46,528 nt of DNA from CAZOEL01 sp964578835 (GCA_964578835.1 CAZOEL010000058.1:1-46528); one strand, 5' to 3'. Shown: positions 34,063 through 43,413, numbered from the stretch's first letter. Translations and numbers: made by a program. Notes: generated from the letters alone by a model not told the origin.

Positions 34063-35280
34063 ATGTCCGATTATCCCAGATTGCGTTACGGCCTTGAGGC
34101 CATGCCCTTCGAGCATGAGAACCAGCGGATGGTTCTCATTACAGACAGGCTCGGGTTTTCCAAAGAATCTCTGCTCGTCGCTCAACCGGTTGCGGAGCTC
34201 CTCATGCACATGAATGGAGAGAATTCCCTTCGAGATCTTCAGGCGCTTTTCATGCGCAGAACGGGGCAAATTCTCTATATGGAAAACCTGGAGGGAATTC
34301 TGGCAAAGCTTGATGAGCATCTTTTTTTAGACAACGAGCGGTTTCTAAGGTTTTTTGCCGAAGAAGCCGTCCGTTTCAGGAAGGATCCGGTACGGAAAGC
34401 GCAGCATTCCGGGATCAGCTATCCAGCCGAAGCCGATGCTCTCAGACGGCATCTCGATGGTTTTTTTTCGCTCGAAGCGGATGGTCCCGGCTTTCCGGAA
34501 AAGGAAAAAGACAAACGTCGGCTGGTCGGTTTGGTTGCGCCGCATATCGACTTGAGATCCGGGGGGCCGTGCTTCGCTCATGCGTATAAAGCAGCCTTCG
34601 AAGCTGTTTCGCCTGATGTCTGGGTGATCTTGGGTACAGGGCACGAGCTCGTGGAAAACTACTTTGCGATCACTGACAAGGACTTTGAAACGCCCCTAGG
34701 GACCGTGAGCTGCGATCGGGAATGCTGCGAAGAGCTGATCCGAAAGATCCCTAAAAATATACTCGCCGGCGAGTATGGCCACCGCAGAGAGCACTCGGTG
34801 GAATTTCAGACCGTCTTCATCGCTCATCTGCTGCCCGAATCAAGCATTGTGCCTCTGCTTTGCTCCTTTTCCTTAGAAGACTGGGAAGCAGACGGGCAAT
34901 ATATTGACGAGACAGCCTCCCTACTCGGCAACCTCGAAGCGATCTGCGGCGGAACCGTCGGGTTCATTGCCAGCGTCGATCTGGCGCATATCGGGCCAAG
35001 ATATGGAGATCGGTTCTTCCCCGACCAGGGAGTCATAACGGATCACATGACATCGGACAGGCGCCTTCTCGACGCGCTGGAAAAATGCGACGCCCGGGAG
35101 TTTATCGGAATTCTCGAACGGGAGAGAAACAAACGACGCATTTGCGGCATGGCGCCACTCTACATGCTGGCCAAGATTCTCGAGGGCAGGGCTTCGGGGA
35201 AATTGCTCCAGCACAGGCATGCTACAGTAGATGAGCATAATTCATTTGTCACTTTTGCCTCCATGGCTTTCTATGAGTAG
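34063..35280 (+). CDS. amrB: MEMO1-family protein (AmmeMemoRadiSam system protein B)
   Basis: A 405-residue protein. Residues about 1-115 are an N-terminal extension of unknown fold. Residues about 118-400 form a MEMO/dioxygenase-like domain with APHIDLRSGG, LGTGHEL, REHSVEFQT and ASVDLAHIGPRYGD, which carry the conserved His residues. Bacterial MEMO proteins often neighbour AMMECR1 and a radical SAM enzyme; neither partner is in this window. ATG at 34063 is chosen for its ribosome-binding site and because translation from 33946 adds a basic stretch with no family match. Substrate unknown. Confidence 0.85.
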   Translation: MSDYPRLRYGLEAMPFEHENQRMVLITDRLGFSKESLLVAQPVAELLMHMNGENSLRDLQALFMRRTGQILYMENLEGILAKLDEHLFLDNERFLRFFAEEAVRFRKDPVRKAQHSGISYPAEADALRRHLDGFFSLEADGPGFPEKEKDKRRLVGLVAPHIDLRSGGPCFAHAYKAAFEAVSPDVWVILGTGHELVENYFAITDKDFETPLGTVSCDRECCEELIRKIPKNILAGEYGHRREHSVEFQTVFIAHLLPESSIVPLLCSFSLEDWEADGQYIDETASLLGNLEAICGGTVGFIASVDLAHIGPRYGDRFFPDQGVITDHMTSDRRLLDALEKCDAREFIGILERERNKRRICGMAPLYMLAKILEGRASGKLLQHRHATVDEHNSFVTFASMAFYE

Positions 35281-35349
35281 AGGAGCGGTTGCAGAGGTTA
35301 TCAAGGGACGCCTGATTCTTGATGCTGGATAATCTGGCGCAAGCTTCCG

Positions 35350-36282
35350 CTAAGGAGAATCGAGGGGCGGCGGAAACGCCGCAACATCGTCTATGTGCGT
35401 GGCGCCGGAGAGCAGCATGACAAGGCGGTCTATGCCCAGGGCTATCCCGGCGCATGGCTGCAGTCGTTCAATGCTTTTCAGGAAGGTCTCCGGCATGGGA
35501 TAAGCCTGAAGGCCCTGCAACTTTCGCATCTCCATAACAGATTCGAAGCGTTGCCGCTGCTCGGATGGGTCCGTGAGCTCGCTGAAGCCGTTGGCAAGCT
35601 CGATGCCCGCCCAATAGAGCTCGAAGCGCTCGGCGACGGTTGGGAATCCGGGCTTGAGGCGGGAGAGAGCGGCCTGGCTTGCAGGATAATCGGCCAAGAT
35701 GCAGGGGCTCGGAAAGCCGAGGCGGGGCTCTATCTGTTCGACCAAAGCCAAATCGAAGCGATCCTGGTCCACGCCGTCTTCAGGCTCCCAGCCTGCAAAT
35801 GCAAGGAAAGCCTCTCGAACTGTGTAGTATTGCCAATCGCCCGCGACTTCAAGCCATTGCCCCTGATAGTGACGTCCGGGCATGAAATTGGAAGCCTCGC
35901 ATACGCTCAGGAAAAGATTCCGGCAGTCTTCCTGCAGGGCCTTGTAGTCGGCGTTCAAGCGGTACCACTCGAGGAGCGTGAACTCCGGGTGATGGCGTCG
36001 CCCCTGCTCCCCCTGCCGAAAAACGGGTGAAATTTGAAAAATCCTGGGATAGCCAGCCGCCAGCAGGCGTTTCATATAAAGCTCGGGGCTGGTTATCAGA
36101 AAACGGCCGCTGCCGGCTGGGACCGCATCGATATGCAGTTCCGGAGCCGGCGCCGCGGTAAGGCAGGGAGTTTGAACCTCGAGGAAGCCCTCTTTTTCAA
36201 AAAAAGCGCGAATTGCCCGCACAATACGACAGCGAAGCTCCAAAAACGGGCGCTTTGCCGCCAATTCCTCCCGCTCGTCCAT
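35350..36282 (-). CDS. epmA: EpmA, EF-P lysine lysyltransferase (GenX/PoxA)
   Basis: A 310-residue paralogue of the lysyl-tRNA synthetase catalytic core without the anticodon-binding domain. Class II motif 2 is FRQGEQGRRHHPEFTLLEWY, and motif 3 is GIALGIDRLVMLLSG near the C-terminus. EpmA attaches (R)-beta-lysine to a conserved lysine of EF-P. ATG at 36282 lies 4 bp after the efp stop, so the gene is coupled to its substrate's gene. An in-frame extension to 36378 only covers the efp end. The EpmB aminomutase is not in the window. Confidence 0.92.
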   Translation of the reverse strand: MDEREELAAKRPFLELRCRIVRAIRAFFEKEGFLEVQTPCLTAAPAPELHIDAVPAGSGRFLITSPELYMKRLLAAGYPRIFQISPVFRQGEQGRRHHPEFTLLEWYRLNADYKALQEDCRNLFLSVCEASNFMPGRHYQGQWLEVAGDWQYYTVREAFLAFAGWEPEDGVDQDRFDLALVEQIEPRLGFPSPCILADYPASQAALSRLKPGFPTVAERFELYWAGIELANGFSELTDPSEQRQRFESVMEMRKLQGLQAYPMPETFLKSIERLQPCAGIALGIDRLVMLLSGATHIDDVAAFPPPLDSP

Positions 36283-36286
36283 TTGT

Positions 36287-36859
36287 TTAGTACTTAACCC
36301 TTTCCACGTAAGCCCCGGATCGGGTATCGAGCTTGAGAACTTCTCCCTCTTCAATGAAAAGAGGCACTTGAACGACATAACCCGTTTCGAGAGTCACCGG
36401 CTTGGTTGCGCCGGCCGCCGTGTCGCCTTTCACCCACGGATCGGCGCGAACGACTTTCAACTCCACAAAGTTGGGAAGATTGATGCCGATTGGCCGTTCC
36501 TGAAAAAGGAGCATGCTCACCACGAGGTTTTCAGTAAGGTAATTTCTGGCGTCTCCAACCTGATCCACGCTCAGCTCAAATTGCTCGTAAGAGCTGGTGT
36601 TCATGAAATGATAGCTGCTTCCCTGCTCGTAGAGAAACTGCATATCCTGTTCTTCGAGGTCGGCGGAGTTGAACTTGTCGCCCGAGCGATAGGTGCGGTC
36701 GAACTGAGAGCCGGTGATCATATTTCTCAGGCGGCAACGATAGAGCGCCTGGCCTTTGCCCGGTTTTGAAAATTCAAAGTCAACAATAAGATAAGGCTCG
36801 CCATCTATTTCCAGCTTCAAGCCTTTGCGCAATTCGCCTGCAGTAAGCGTCGTTCCCAT
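36287..36859 (-). CDS. efp: Elongation factor P
   Basis: A 190-residue translation factor with three OB-like domains. It relieves ribosome stalling at proline stretches. The modification loop reads SKPGKGQA with Lys35 as the target of EpmA. The C-terminus has KVRADPW-type and ETGYVVQVPLFIEEGE segments typical of EF-P. ATG at 36859 is chosen because family members start M(G)TTLTAGELRKG and an AAAGGATGGG site precedes it; the open frame to 36934 is longer than the family. It is divergent from enolase, with 237 bp between them. Confidence 0.95.
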   Translation of the reverse strand: MGTTLTAGELRKGLKLEIDGEPYLIVDFEFSKPGKGQALYRCRLRNMITGSQFDRTYRSGDKFNSADLEEQDMQFLYEQGSSYHFMNTSSYEQFELSVDQVGDARNYLTENLVVSMLLFQERPIGINLPNFVELKVVRADPWVKGDTAAGATKPVTLETGYVVQVPLFIEEGEVLKLDTRSGAYVERVKY

Positions 36860-37096
36860 ATTCCCATCCTTTCTTTCGCATTGATTACCAAAGTTAAATT
36901 CCTTATTGTAATAGGACTGACTTGGGTGGGTCAAGCTACTTCAATCCGGCATCACATCTGGTCGGGTTCATTTATGTCTGTTGCGCGCGGGTCTGGGGAA
37001 TGGAGGCTGGCGTTTTTCACCCGGAGATCTTCAGTGGAATTCAAAACGGGTCCCTGGCATAAATCGTAACTTCACTTGAAAAGGAGACAAGAAACC

Positions 37097-38377
37097 ATGG
37101 GCGAAATAATCGGAGTCAAGGCAAGGGAGATAATCGATTCTCGCGGCAATCCAACCGTGGAAGCGGATGTGATGCTGGACACCGGCTTTATGGGCTCAGC
37201 CGCCGTTCCTTCAGGCGCATCCACGGGCTCCAGAGAGGCTCTCGAGCTGCGGGACGGGGATTCCGGGCGCTATCTCGGCAAGGGAGTGCTCAAGGCGGTC
37301 GAAAACGTAAACGAAGTAATCGCCCCAGAATTGATGGGATTTGACGCCAGAGACCAAGTGGGTCTGGATCAGATCCTGATCGAGCTCGATGGCACGGAGA
37401 ACAAGGAAAAGCTTGGGGCCAACGCCATCCTGGCAGTCAGCATGGCGGCGGCGAAGGCTTCGGCTGCCGAGGCCGACCTTCCTCTTTACCGTTATCTTGG
37501 TGGAGTCTCAACCTATCTTCTGCCGGTTCCGCTCATGAACGTCCTGAACGGCGGCGCCCATGCCGACAACAATCTGGACATCCAGGAATTCATGATTGTT
37601 CCCGTCGGAGCGCCTACATTCCGTGAAGCGCTCAGAATGGGAGCGGAAACCTTCCATCACCTCAAAAAGGTGCTCAAATCCAAAGGCCTGAATACGGCGG
37701 TGGGCGACGAGGGAGGGTTCGCTCCGAATCTTCGCTCCAACGAAGAAGCCATGGAAGTGCTCATGCAGGCCATCGAAGCTGCGGGCTATTCGCCGGGAAA
37801 AGACATTTTCATCGCTCTCGACGCCGCAGCAAGCGAATTCTACAAGGACGGATGCTATCAACTTGCCGCTGAGCAAAAACCCCAAAAAAGCGCCGAAGAG
37901 CTGGTCGAGTTCTATGAAGCGTGGGCATCTCGCTATCCTTTGATCTCGCTCGAGGACGGCATGTCGGAAGGCGACTGGCAGGGCTGGCATGCTCTGACTC
38001 AAAAACTGGGGAAGAAGGTCCAGATCGTGGGCGATGACCTGTTTGTGACCAACACCAAAATCCTGTCAAAGGGAATAGCTGAAGGCGTAGCCAACTCCAT
38101 ACTCATCAAACTGAACCAGATAGGCACGGTGACGGAAACCATCGCTGCAATCAACATGGCCATGAAGGCGGGCTATACGGCTATAATCTCTCACAGGTCA
38201 GGCGAGACTGAAGACACAACCATAGCCGATCTTTCCGTAGCTTCCGGCGCCGGCCAGATCAAAACGGGCTCGCTTTCCAGAACCGATCGCATAGCCAAGT
38301 ACAATCGACTGCTCCGTATCGAAGAGGAATTGGATAAATCCGCATGCTACGCCGGTTTGGCAGCTTTCAAGAAATAG
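37097..38377 (+). CDS. eno: Enolase
   Basis: A 426-residue glycolytic enzyme converting 2-phosphoglycerate to phosphoenolpyruvate. Signature parts are AREIIDSRGNPTVEADV at the N-terminus, AVPSGASTGSREALELRDGD, DEGGFAPN, LEDGMSEGDW, the magnesium/lysine region GDDLFVTN, and SHRSGETEDTTIADL. ATG at 37097 follows AAGGAG (37081-37086); a TTG at 37076 in frame is not needed. Length and motifs are normal. Confidence 0.97.
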   Translation: MGEIIGVKAREIIDSRGNPTVEADVMLDTGFMGSAAVPSGASTGSREALELRDGDSGRYLGKGVLKAVENVNEVIAPELMGFDARDQVGLDQILIELDGTENKEKLGANAILAVSMAAAKASAAEADLPLYRYLGGVSTYLLPVPLMNVLNGGAHADNNLDIQEFMIVPVGAPTFREALRMGAETFHHLKKVLKSKGLNTAVGDEGGFAPNLRSNEEAMEVLMQAIEAAGYSPGKDIFIALDAAASEFYKDGCYQLAAEQKPQKSAEELVEFYEAWASRYPLISLEDGMSEGDWQGWHALTQKLGKKVQIVGDDLFVTNTKILSKGIAEGVANSILIKLNQIGTVTETIAAINMAMKAGYTAIISHRSGETEDTTIADLSVASGAGQIKTGSLSRTDRIAKYNRLLRIEEELDKSACYAGLAAFKK

Positions 38378-38482
38378 GCTCCGCGCCAACTCCGCAGGCA
38401 ATGGTAGATTTTTTCCTGCCTGCAGCGACCTACGGCTTGACAAGGATTCGTTTTTTATGTAAACGTTAATTGTTTTGGACGA

Positions 38483-38557
38483 GGCGGCATAGCCAAGTGG
38501 TAAGGCAGCGGTCTGCAAAACCGTTATTCACCAGTTCAAATCTGGTTGCCGCCTCCA
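38483..38557 (+). tRNA. tRNA-Cys (anticodon GCA)
   Basis: It starts GGCGGCATAGCCAAGTGG; the anticodon arm CGGTC-TGCAAAA gives anticodon GCA; T arm CCAG-TTCAAAT-CTGG; acceptor GGCGGCA/TGCCGCC, and the CCA end is encoded (38555-38557). A TTGACA -35 box lies at 38437-38442 with TAAACG 17 bp further on as a weak -10. Confidence 0.95.
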
Positions 38558-38565
38558 GAAAATTC

Positions 38566-38599
38566 AAGGGCTTGGCCGATGAGGTTAGGCCCTTTTTTT
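38566..38599 (+). terminator. tRNA-Cys terminator
   Basis: AAGGGC (38566-38571) pairs with GCCCTT (38589-38594), followed by a T run to 38599, directly behind tRNA-Cys. Confidence 0.7.
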
Positions 38600-38773
38600 C
38601 TCTCCTGAAATTCGCGCTACCGATTCCCCTCCTTCCGAGCGCATTGGCTCTGGGTCTTCGTTCAGACTTGACATCTCGCCTCAATGCATGAAATGAATGC
38701 TTTGAAAAAAGGTTTTGTTTTGACAGCTATTCAGGCCAAATCCATGCGAGCTTAACTGATTGAAGGCCTTCTG

Positions 38774-39151
38774 ATGATGAAGATAGTCCTCGTATTGTCG
38801 GGCGGAAGTCTCGGCGCTCTGCTACGCTATGGGGCGTCTCTGCTTGCCGCGAGGCTCTTTGGAGCTGGATTTCCCTGGGGCACGCTGATTGTCAATCTAT
38901 CGGGCTGTTTTCTAATCGGTCTATCCTTCTCGATGGCGGAGCGGGGCAGCAATTTGATGTCCCCTTCCGCGCGGCTTTTCTTCGCCACGGGTTTCCTGGG
39001 AGCCCTCACGACTTTCTCTACCTTTGCCCTGGAAAGCGTCAATCCAGTGAGAGCCGGCGCCAACCTCACCGCTTTATTGAACTTCCTTTCAAACAACATA
39101 CTGGGTTCGATACTCGTCATTCTGGGCATATGGACGGGCCGCCTAAAATAA
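38774..39151 (+). CDS. crcB: CrcB/FluC fluoride channel
   Basis: A 125-residue membrane protein with four transmembrane helices. The family signatures are GALLRY near the N-terminus, GTLIVNLSGCFLIG in helix 2, and TGFLGALTTFSTFALE in helix 3, with the Phe and Asn/Thr residues lining the fluoride pore. It works as a dual-topology dimer that exports fluoride. It is followed in the same frame by a decayed CBS-domain sequence. I found no clear fluoride riboswitch in the 170 bp upstream. Confidence 0.92.
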   Translation: MMKIVLVLSGGSLGALLRYGASLLAARLFGAGFPWGTLIVNLSGCFLIGLSFSMAERGSNLMSPSARLFFATGFLGALTTFSTFALESVNPVRAGANLTALLNFLSNNILGSILVILGIWTGRLK

Positions 39152-39632
39152 GAAGATGTTTTCGCCCAAGATGACAAAGCCGTACCGGATATTATGAGAA
39201 GATACGTTCACACAGTTATCCCAGAGACATCCATCAAAGAGGCAATAGGAATCATTGATTAAAACGACCTCCTGCGCGCAGCCGGTCGTGGATGGTGAAG
39301 GGCGCTTCCTGGGCGTTATTTCGGACAGAGATCTCCTTGCCGCTTTTTCGGAGCCACATCCGGGGATGCTGGATTGCCTCATGAGCAAAATGCCGTTTGT
39401 GGAAAGATGGTTGGAATAAGGCGAAATCGGCAGTCATCTTCAGGGGAAGAACGCTGCCGAGGTCATGAACGTTCATACTGCAACCGTCAAAAAAGACGCC
39501 GGCATCGATGAAGCGATCAGGCTGATGACCGAGAAGGGGCTCAAGAGCGTGCCGGTTCTGAGCTCAGAAGGCAAGTTCAAAGGTTTGATCAGCCGGGAAT
39601 CACTGCTGCGAACCGCTTTTGAAAAGCATTGA
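39152..39632 (+). pseudogene. Decayed CBS-domain protein
   Basis: Directly after the crcB stop and in the same frame the DNA reads on as EDVFAQDDKAVPDIMRRYVH, then TVIPETSIKEAIGIID and a TAA near 39258. After a frameshift it continues IKTTSCAQPVVDGEGRFLGV, then ISDRDLLAAF, another TAA at about 39417, and then AAEVMNVHTATVKKDAGIDE to LKSVPVLSSEGKFKGLISRE. The pieces make up a pair of CBS domains broken by one frameshift and two in-frame stops, with no proper start. CBS domains bind adenine nucleotides. In some genomes crcB stands next to a DUF190/CBS gene, which may be the origin of this remnant (recollection, not shown here). Confidence 0.8.
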
Positions 39633-39692
39633 CCCCGGCCGACATGCAAGCAGACTCGAGCTTGAGCTGCCTTCTTCCTTGCACGCTCCGGA

Positions 39693-40691
39693 TTACTTTT
39701 TGTGCTCCTTGTGCTGTTTGTGCTCCTTATGCTGTTTATGTTCCTTGTATTTCTTAGGAACGATGGTCACAGTATCCGAAGCTTCAAAGGCAACGCCATC
39801 GGTAGTGGCGCCAATCAAGGTCAAAGTGGCCGTAGTAGCGCCGCCAGCAGCCAAATCCTCTATTGCAGGCGCAAGATCCCGAGTGCTGAAGTGAAGCATC
39901 AAGTCCATAACGCCGTCACCATTCACATCCACCAGCGAGGACTTCACCGGGCGGGCGCCCTCCATGGCGGTAGTATTAATAGTGATGGCGTCAACATCAA
40001 TTGTTTCAGCCTCAGAATCCCCAAAACAGAGCAAAGCCACGGGCAGTTTGCCGCGCGATTTATAATTGAAGGGATTCACGTCGCTTCCCGGTTTGACATC
40101 AAGCTGAACATTCGGCTCGGCAGACTGCGGCGTCACCAGCAGAACAAGCTTTGCGGTCGTATCGCCAACGCTGTCTGAACCGACTTCGCCGGCGCTAACA
40201 AAATCCGTCTTGACAACTGCGCAATCCACCGAACTGACAGCAAAGCTCAAAACCTCCACTTTGTTTCCACCCACAACGATGAAAGGATTGCTTGCATCGG
40301 CGGGCAGGAAGGAAGAAGCCAAAGAGGCATTGGCGTTGAACGCCGAGAGCTCTGTCTCCGTTGCTCCATCCGTTAAAGTGAGTGTGACCCCAAAGTAGCC
40401 ATGCTCAGAGAAAGCACCATTAGCAAAAAGATTGAAGATATGGACTCCAGGTTCGAGTGCAAGGGTAAATCCTTCTGGAATATCACTCAGAAAGGCCTCG
40501 TTGTGCCTCACTCCCAGAAACGCGGTTTCGTTATCCGATGCAAAAGCCACGGGCGGGTTGAGATTTACTTCCGGCGCGCCCGACTCATTGACAACTTGAA
40601 GCTCGACTGTGGATAGAGTAGTAGCCGCCGAGACCAATCTGCACATTGCGAACAGCACCAGAATAGACAAAGCGAGATTTCTTGACTTCAT
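39693..40691 (-). CDS. Secreted protein with Lys/His-rich repeat tail
   Basis: A 332-residue exported protein. ATG at 40691 gives a signal peptide (KSRNLALSILVLFAMCRLVSA). The middle is beta-rich. At about 210-300 it has VQLDVKPGSDVNPFNYKSRG, then KLPVALL and VDVNGDGVMDLMLHF, a segment seen in many secreted proteins of unknown function, with a calcium-loop-like DVNGDG. The last 18 residues repeat KEHKQH about three times and may bind metal or polyanions. An open extension to 40724 is not used. No membrane anchor is seen apart from the signal. Confidence 0.75.
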   Translation of the reverse strand: MKSRNLALSILVLFAMCRLVSAATTLSTVELQVVNESGAPEVNLNPPVAFASDNETAFLGVRHNEAFLSDIPEGFTLALEPGVHIFNLFANGAFSEHGYFGVTLTLTDGATETELSAFNANASLASSFLPADASNPFIVVGGNKVEVLSFAVSSVDCAVVKTDFVSAGEVGSDSVGDTTAKLVLLVTPQSAEPNVQLDVKPGSDVNPFNYKSRGKLPVALLCFGDSEAETIDVDAITINTTAMEGARPVKSSLVDVNGDGVMDLMLHFSTRDLAPAIEDLAAGGATTATLTLIGATTDGVAFEASDTVTIVPKKYKEHKQHKEHKQHKEHKK

Positions 40692-41116
40692 TTCATTTTT
40701 CCTTCCTTGGCTTGATTCAATCAAGACAATTCGATGAGCTGTTTTGCTTCAATGACCAGACTACCCCCTTCCTCGAGACAGTGAGGCTTCTGATATCGTT
40801 GCCCAGTCACGACTAATCCCGGGAGAATTCCTTCTGAAGACTGCGCGCGCAATCGGACGTAAGGCAAACAACCGGCGCTAGCACTACATCACGTCGACCA
40901 TGGTACTACCGTATACAACGCAAGCATATTAAAAGTCACAGAAAGCTTTATCCCTCAACCGCACAGAGGCTCGAGCGAGGTCTTCTCAGCCTGCCTTTTC
41001 AAGCATTTTTCAACCGCCCTCGTCACGATTAGCCACTTGACGGTCATAGCGCGCTATGTTCAGTTAGAACCTTTATGATGGAGATTGAGAGAGGATCTAA
41101 ATAGAGAGTATTCGAG
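40692..41116. other. Intergenic region upstream of the DMT transporter
   Basis: About 425 bp without a supported gene or clear repeat. Promoters for the divergent secreted-protein and transporter genes are expected but not resolved. Confidence 0.35.
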
Positions 41117-42007
41117 GTGGAACAAAATACTAGGGCCGATTTTTACCTGCCAGTCCTCGGCTTGGTCGTGGCTATGCTCTTCTGGGGAAGCTCTTTCATT
41201 GCGATGAAAATTGCTCTGTCCAATTTTGATGCGCCAATCGTAATGCTTGGCAGAATGTCTGTGGCGGCGTCGATTTTTTTGGCTTTCAGAAAGCGCTTTG
41301 GGAAAATCGAATACAGAAAAGGAGATTGGAGGCTGCTTGGCTTCATGGCTCTCTGCGAGCCTTGCCTCTATTTTTCTTTTGAAACGCAAGCCCTGAAGTT
41401 CACTTCCGCCTCCGAAGCCTCGATGATCACATCTCTGCTTCCCTTGATGACGGCGCTGGCCGCCTGGCTCGTTTTGGGCGAAAGAATCACAAAGAAGTCT
41501 CTCATCGGGTTATTTATCGCCTTATTCGGCGTGATGGGGATTACTCTGTGCAGTGAGCCATCGGAGAGAGCGCCTCACCCTCTACTGGGAAATTTTCTCG
41601 AATTGATTTCCATGGTCTGCGCAACCGGCTATACGATAATGAGCAGACATCTTGCCGGTCGTTACTCCGCTTTCTTTTTGACAGCCGTTCAAGCCTTCGT
41701 AGGCAGCATATTCTTCATGCCCGCGGCGCTTTTTCCCAATATGACCATCCCGGCGCAGCTCACCTGGAAAGCCCTGGCTCCCATCGTCTATCTGGGAGCC
41801 GTCGTGAACGTATTGGCCTACTTCCTCTACAACTATGCCTTAAGCCGCATCCCTGCGAGTCAGGTCTCTCCATACGTCAATCTCATTCCCGTTTTTTCCA
41901 TGCTCATCGGGTGGCTCATACTCAATGAGCAGTTGACTTTCTTCCAATATGCGGCTGCAAGCCTGGTCCTGGGAGGGAGTCTCGCAGGCCAGGAGCGGCG
42001 GACATAA
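41117..42007 (+). CDS. DMT-superfamily (EamA) transporter
   Basis: A 296-residue inner-membrane protein with ten predicted helices in two EamA repeats: helix 1 has AMLFWGSSFIAMKIAL, and the second repeat contains LGAVVNVLAYFLYNYALSRI and an SPYVNLIPVFSMLIGWL ending. GTG at 41117 is the likely start, with GAGG just upstream. The family exports metabolites or drugs; the substrate cannot be told from sequence. Confidence 0.85.
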   Translation: MEQNTRADFYLPVLGLVVAMLFWGSSFIAMKIALSNFDAPIVMLGRMSVAASIFLAFRKRFGKIEYRKGDWRLLGFMALCEPCLYFSFETQALKFTSASEASMITSLLPLMTALAAWLVLGERITKKSLIGLFIALFGVMGITLCSEPSERAPHPLLGNFLELISMVCATGYTIMSRHLAGRYSAFFLTAVQAFVGSIFFMPAALFPNMTIPAQLTWKALAPIVYLGAVVNVLAYFLYNYALSRIPASQVSPYVNLIPVFSMLIGWLILNEQLTFFQYAAASLVLGGSLAGQERRT

Positions 42008-42192
42008 CAAGGCCAAAAAGCACGGGCGCCCAGCACCGTCCACGCGCCGGCCTTCCGCTCTTCGAGAACTCCTTTCGCTCTAAGCTGCTTTCTCCCAAAA
42101 CGCAGTCTTTTGCGCAGCAACAGTCAATGATTATCATAATAGAGGCTTCCACTTAAATACTTGTCAGCATAAAAGAAAGCGAGGTGACGCGG

Positions 42193-42510
42193 ATGTTATC
42201 ATGTGAAATCCCCAATGAAGATTTATTGCCGTCTCCAGTGGTTCATCTGCAGATTGAAGATCCCAACTGCGATTTCGATTGCGCCTTCGCGGCCGCATAT
42301 GACAGAGCCGAACAATACTGCAATACTCCAGAATTGCTGAGTTGGTACGACAAGAATAGTCAGAGCCACTTTCCTCGCGGCGAGTGCTGTCTGGAGGGCG
42401 AACCGAGCTGGGTTGCCTTCGCGGAAGGGAACAAGGCTGAGCTTACAGTGAATATAAATGATGAGGAATATGTATTCATTTTCCGCGAGGAACAACGCAA
42501 ATCAACCTAG
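42193..42510 (+). CDS. AF1514-like small conserved protein
   Basis: A 105-residue acidic soluble protein. ATG at 42193 is preferred, with GAGGTGA 5 bp upstream; GTG at 42184 is an alternative. The central part LLSWYDKNSQSHFPRGECC, then PSWVAFAEGNKAELTVNIND then EYVFIFR matches what I recall of the AF1514 family of anaerobes. Function unknown. It is convergent with the gene at 42654-43112, with a shared stem-loop between. Confidence 0.6.
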   Translation: MLSCEIPNEDLLPSPVVHLQIEDPNCDFDCAFAAAYDRAEQYCNTPELLSWYDKNSQSHFPRGECCLEGEPSWVAFAEGNKAELTVNINDEEYVFIFREEQRKST

Positions 42511-42524
42511 AATCAGGCAATGAA

Positions 42525-42560
42525 GAGCCGCATAAGGGGGGCATCCCCTCTTGGCGGCTC
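42525..42560. terminator. Bidirectional stem-loop between convergent genes
   Basis: GAGCCGC (42525-42531) pairs with GCGGCTC (42554-42560), enclosing an inner GGGGG...CCCC stem. It lies between two convergent genes; no strong T run is visible. Confidence 0.45.
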
Positions 42561-42653
42561 AATGGCCGATAAGCGTGGGAATGACAAAGAAGGCGCCCGT
42601 TTGGAGTTGCGCAAAGAACGGCGCTTTTCCTCTTCCGCCAAAGGCCGCATGGG

Positions 42654-43112
42654 TCAATTGTTCAGGATATGGAAAGCTCCGCCCAATCTGCGTACGAGGC
42701 TCACAAAAGGCGCGGGCAAGGGCGCTTCACGATCCGCGATCAGAATACCGAGCTCTTTAGCTCGAACAAGAACCGATGAGCTATCGACCCCTTCCTGATA
42801 GTCACAGAGAGTTTGCATACGGAGTGCATCCGTCAGAGGAATGAGCATTTCACTGAGCTCCTTCGAGACGCCAAGCAGCTCCGCTTCAATACATGCCTTA
42901 TTTTCCGCGGCGAACAGCGCGAAAGAAATCTCCTCGTTGGGACTTCCAAAGAGATCGTTGATGATAGCTCCCGCAAGTTTGTTGATATGTGGCGCATCAC
43001 GCTCGGGATACTTTGCGGCGAGATAAACCTTCAGCTTCTTAAAAAATATCATCTTAACAACGTCGATTCCCTCCCTGATGATGGGAATCAGTTTACTCTC
43101 GACTTGCTGCAT
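42654..43112 (-). CDS. Hypothetical helical protein
   Basis: A 152-residue soluble, largely helical protein. ATG at 43112 has a good GGAGGATCTCC site. It contains ERDAPHINKLAGAIINDLFG, then NEEISFALFAAENKACIEAE. No family is recognised. Intact and isolated, it is convergent with the AF1514-like gene. Confidence 0.6.
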   Translation of the reverse strand: MQQVESKLIPIIREGIDVVKMIFFKKLKVYLAAKYPERDAPHINKLAGAIINDLFGSPNEEISFALFAAENKACIEAELLGVSKELSEMLIPLTDALRMQTLCDYQEGVDSSSVLVRAKELGILIADREAPLPAPFVSLVRRLGGAFHILNN

Positions 43113-43335
43113 GGAGATCCTCCAATTCTATCCATATCATTCCGGCAATTCGCAATCTTTTATTTCATAACAAAAATCTAAGGCGAAACTCATCCGGCAT
43201 AAAGGCCTTGCATTTTTTCCCGGACAGGTTGGGGAAAGCGGTCCTTAAAGTTGCAACTCTCGCTTTATACCATCTTGCCGCCCGAAGAAAATATGTTTCT
43301 CTTCATTATCAAATGAGCATATCATAGGGTTGTGA

Positions 43336-43413
43336 GGACACGCATGGAATGGTTATCCTTACGGTTACTACGGGTATGGATATTACTTCAATGGAGGTTA
43401 TTGCGGATGGTAA
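43336..43413 (+). pseudogene. Gly/Tyr-rich peptide remnant
   Basis: After a TGA at 43333-43335 the frame reads GHAWNGYPYGYYGYGYYFNG then GYCGW and a stop at 43411-43413. Such Gly/Tyr-rich ends are found in small exported or metal-related proteins. There is no start codon, so it is a remnant or chance frame. Confidence 0.3.

Noticed and set aside
39152..39632. Two intact small CBS proteins
   Set aside because: The pieces lack starts and are separated by a frameshift and in-frame stops, so a single decayed gene fits better.
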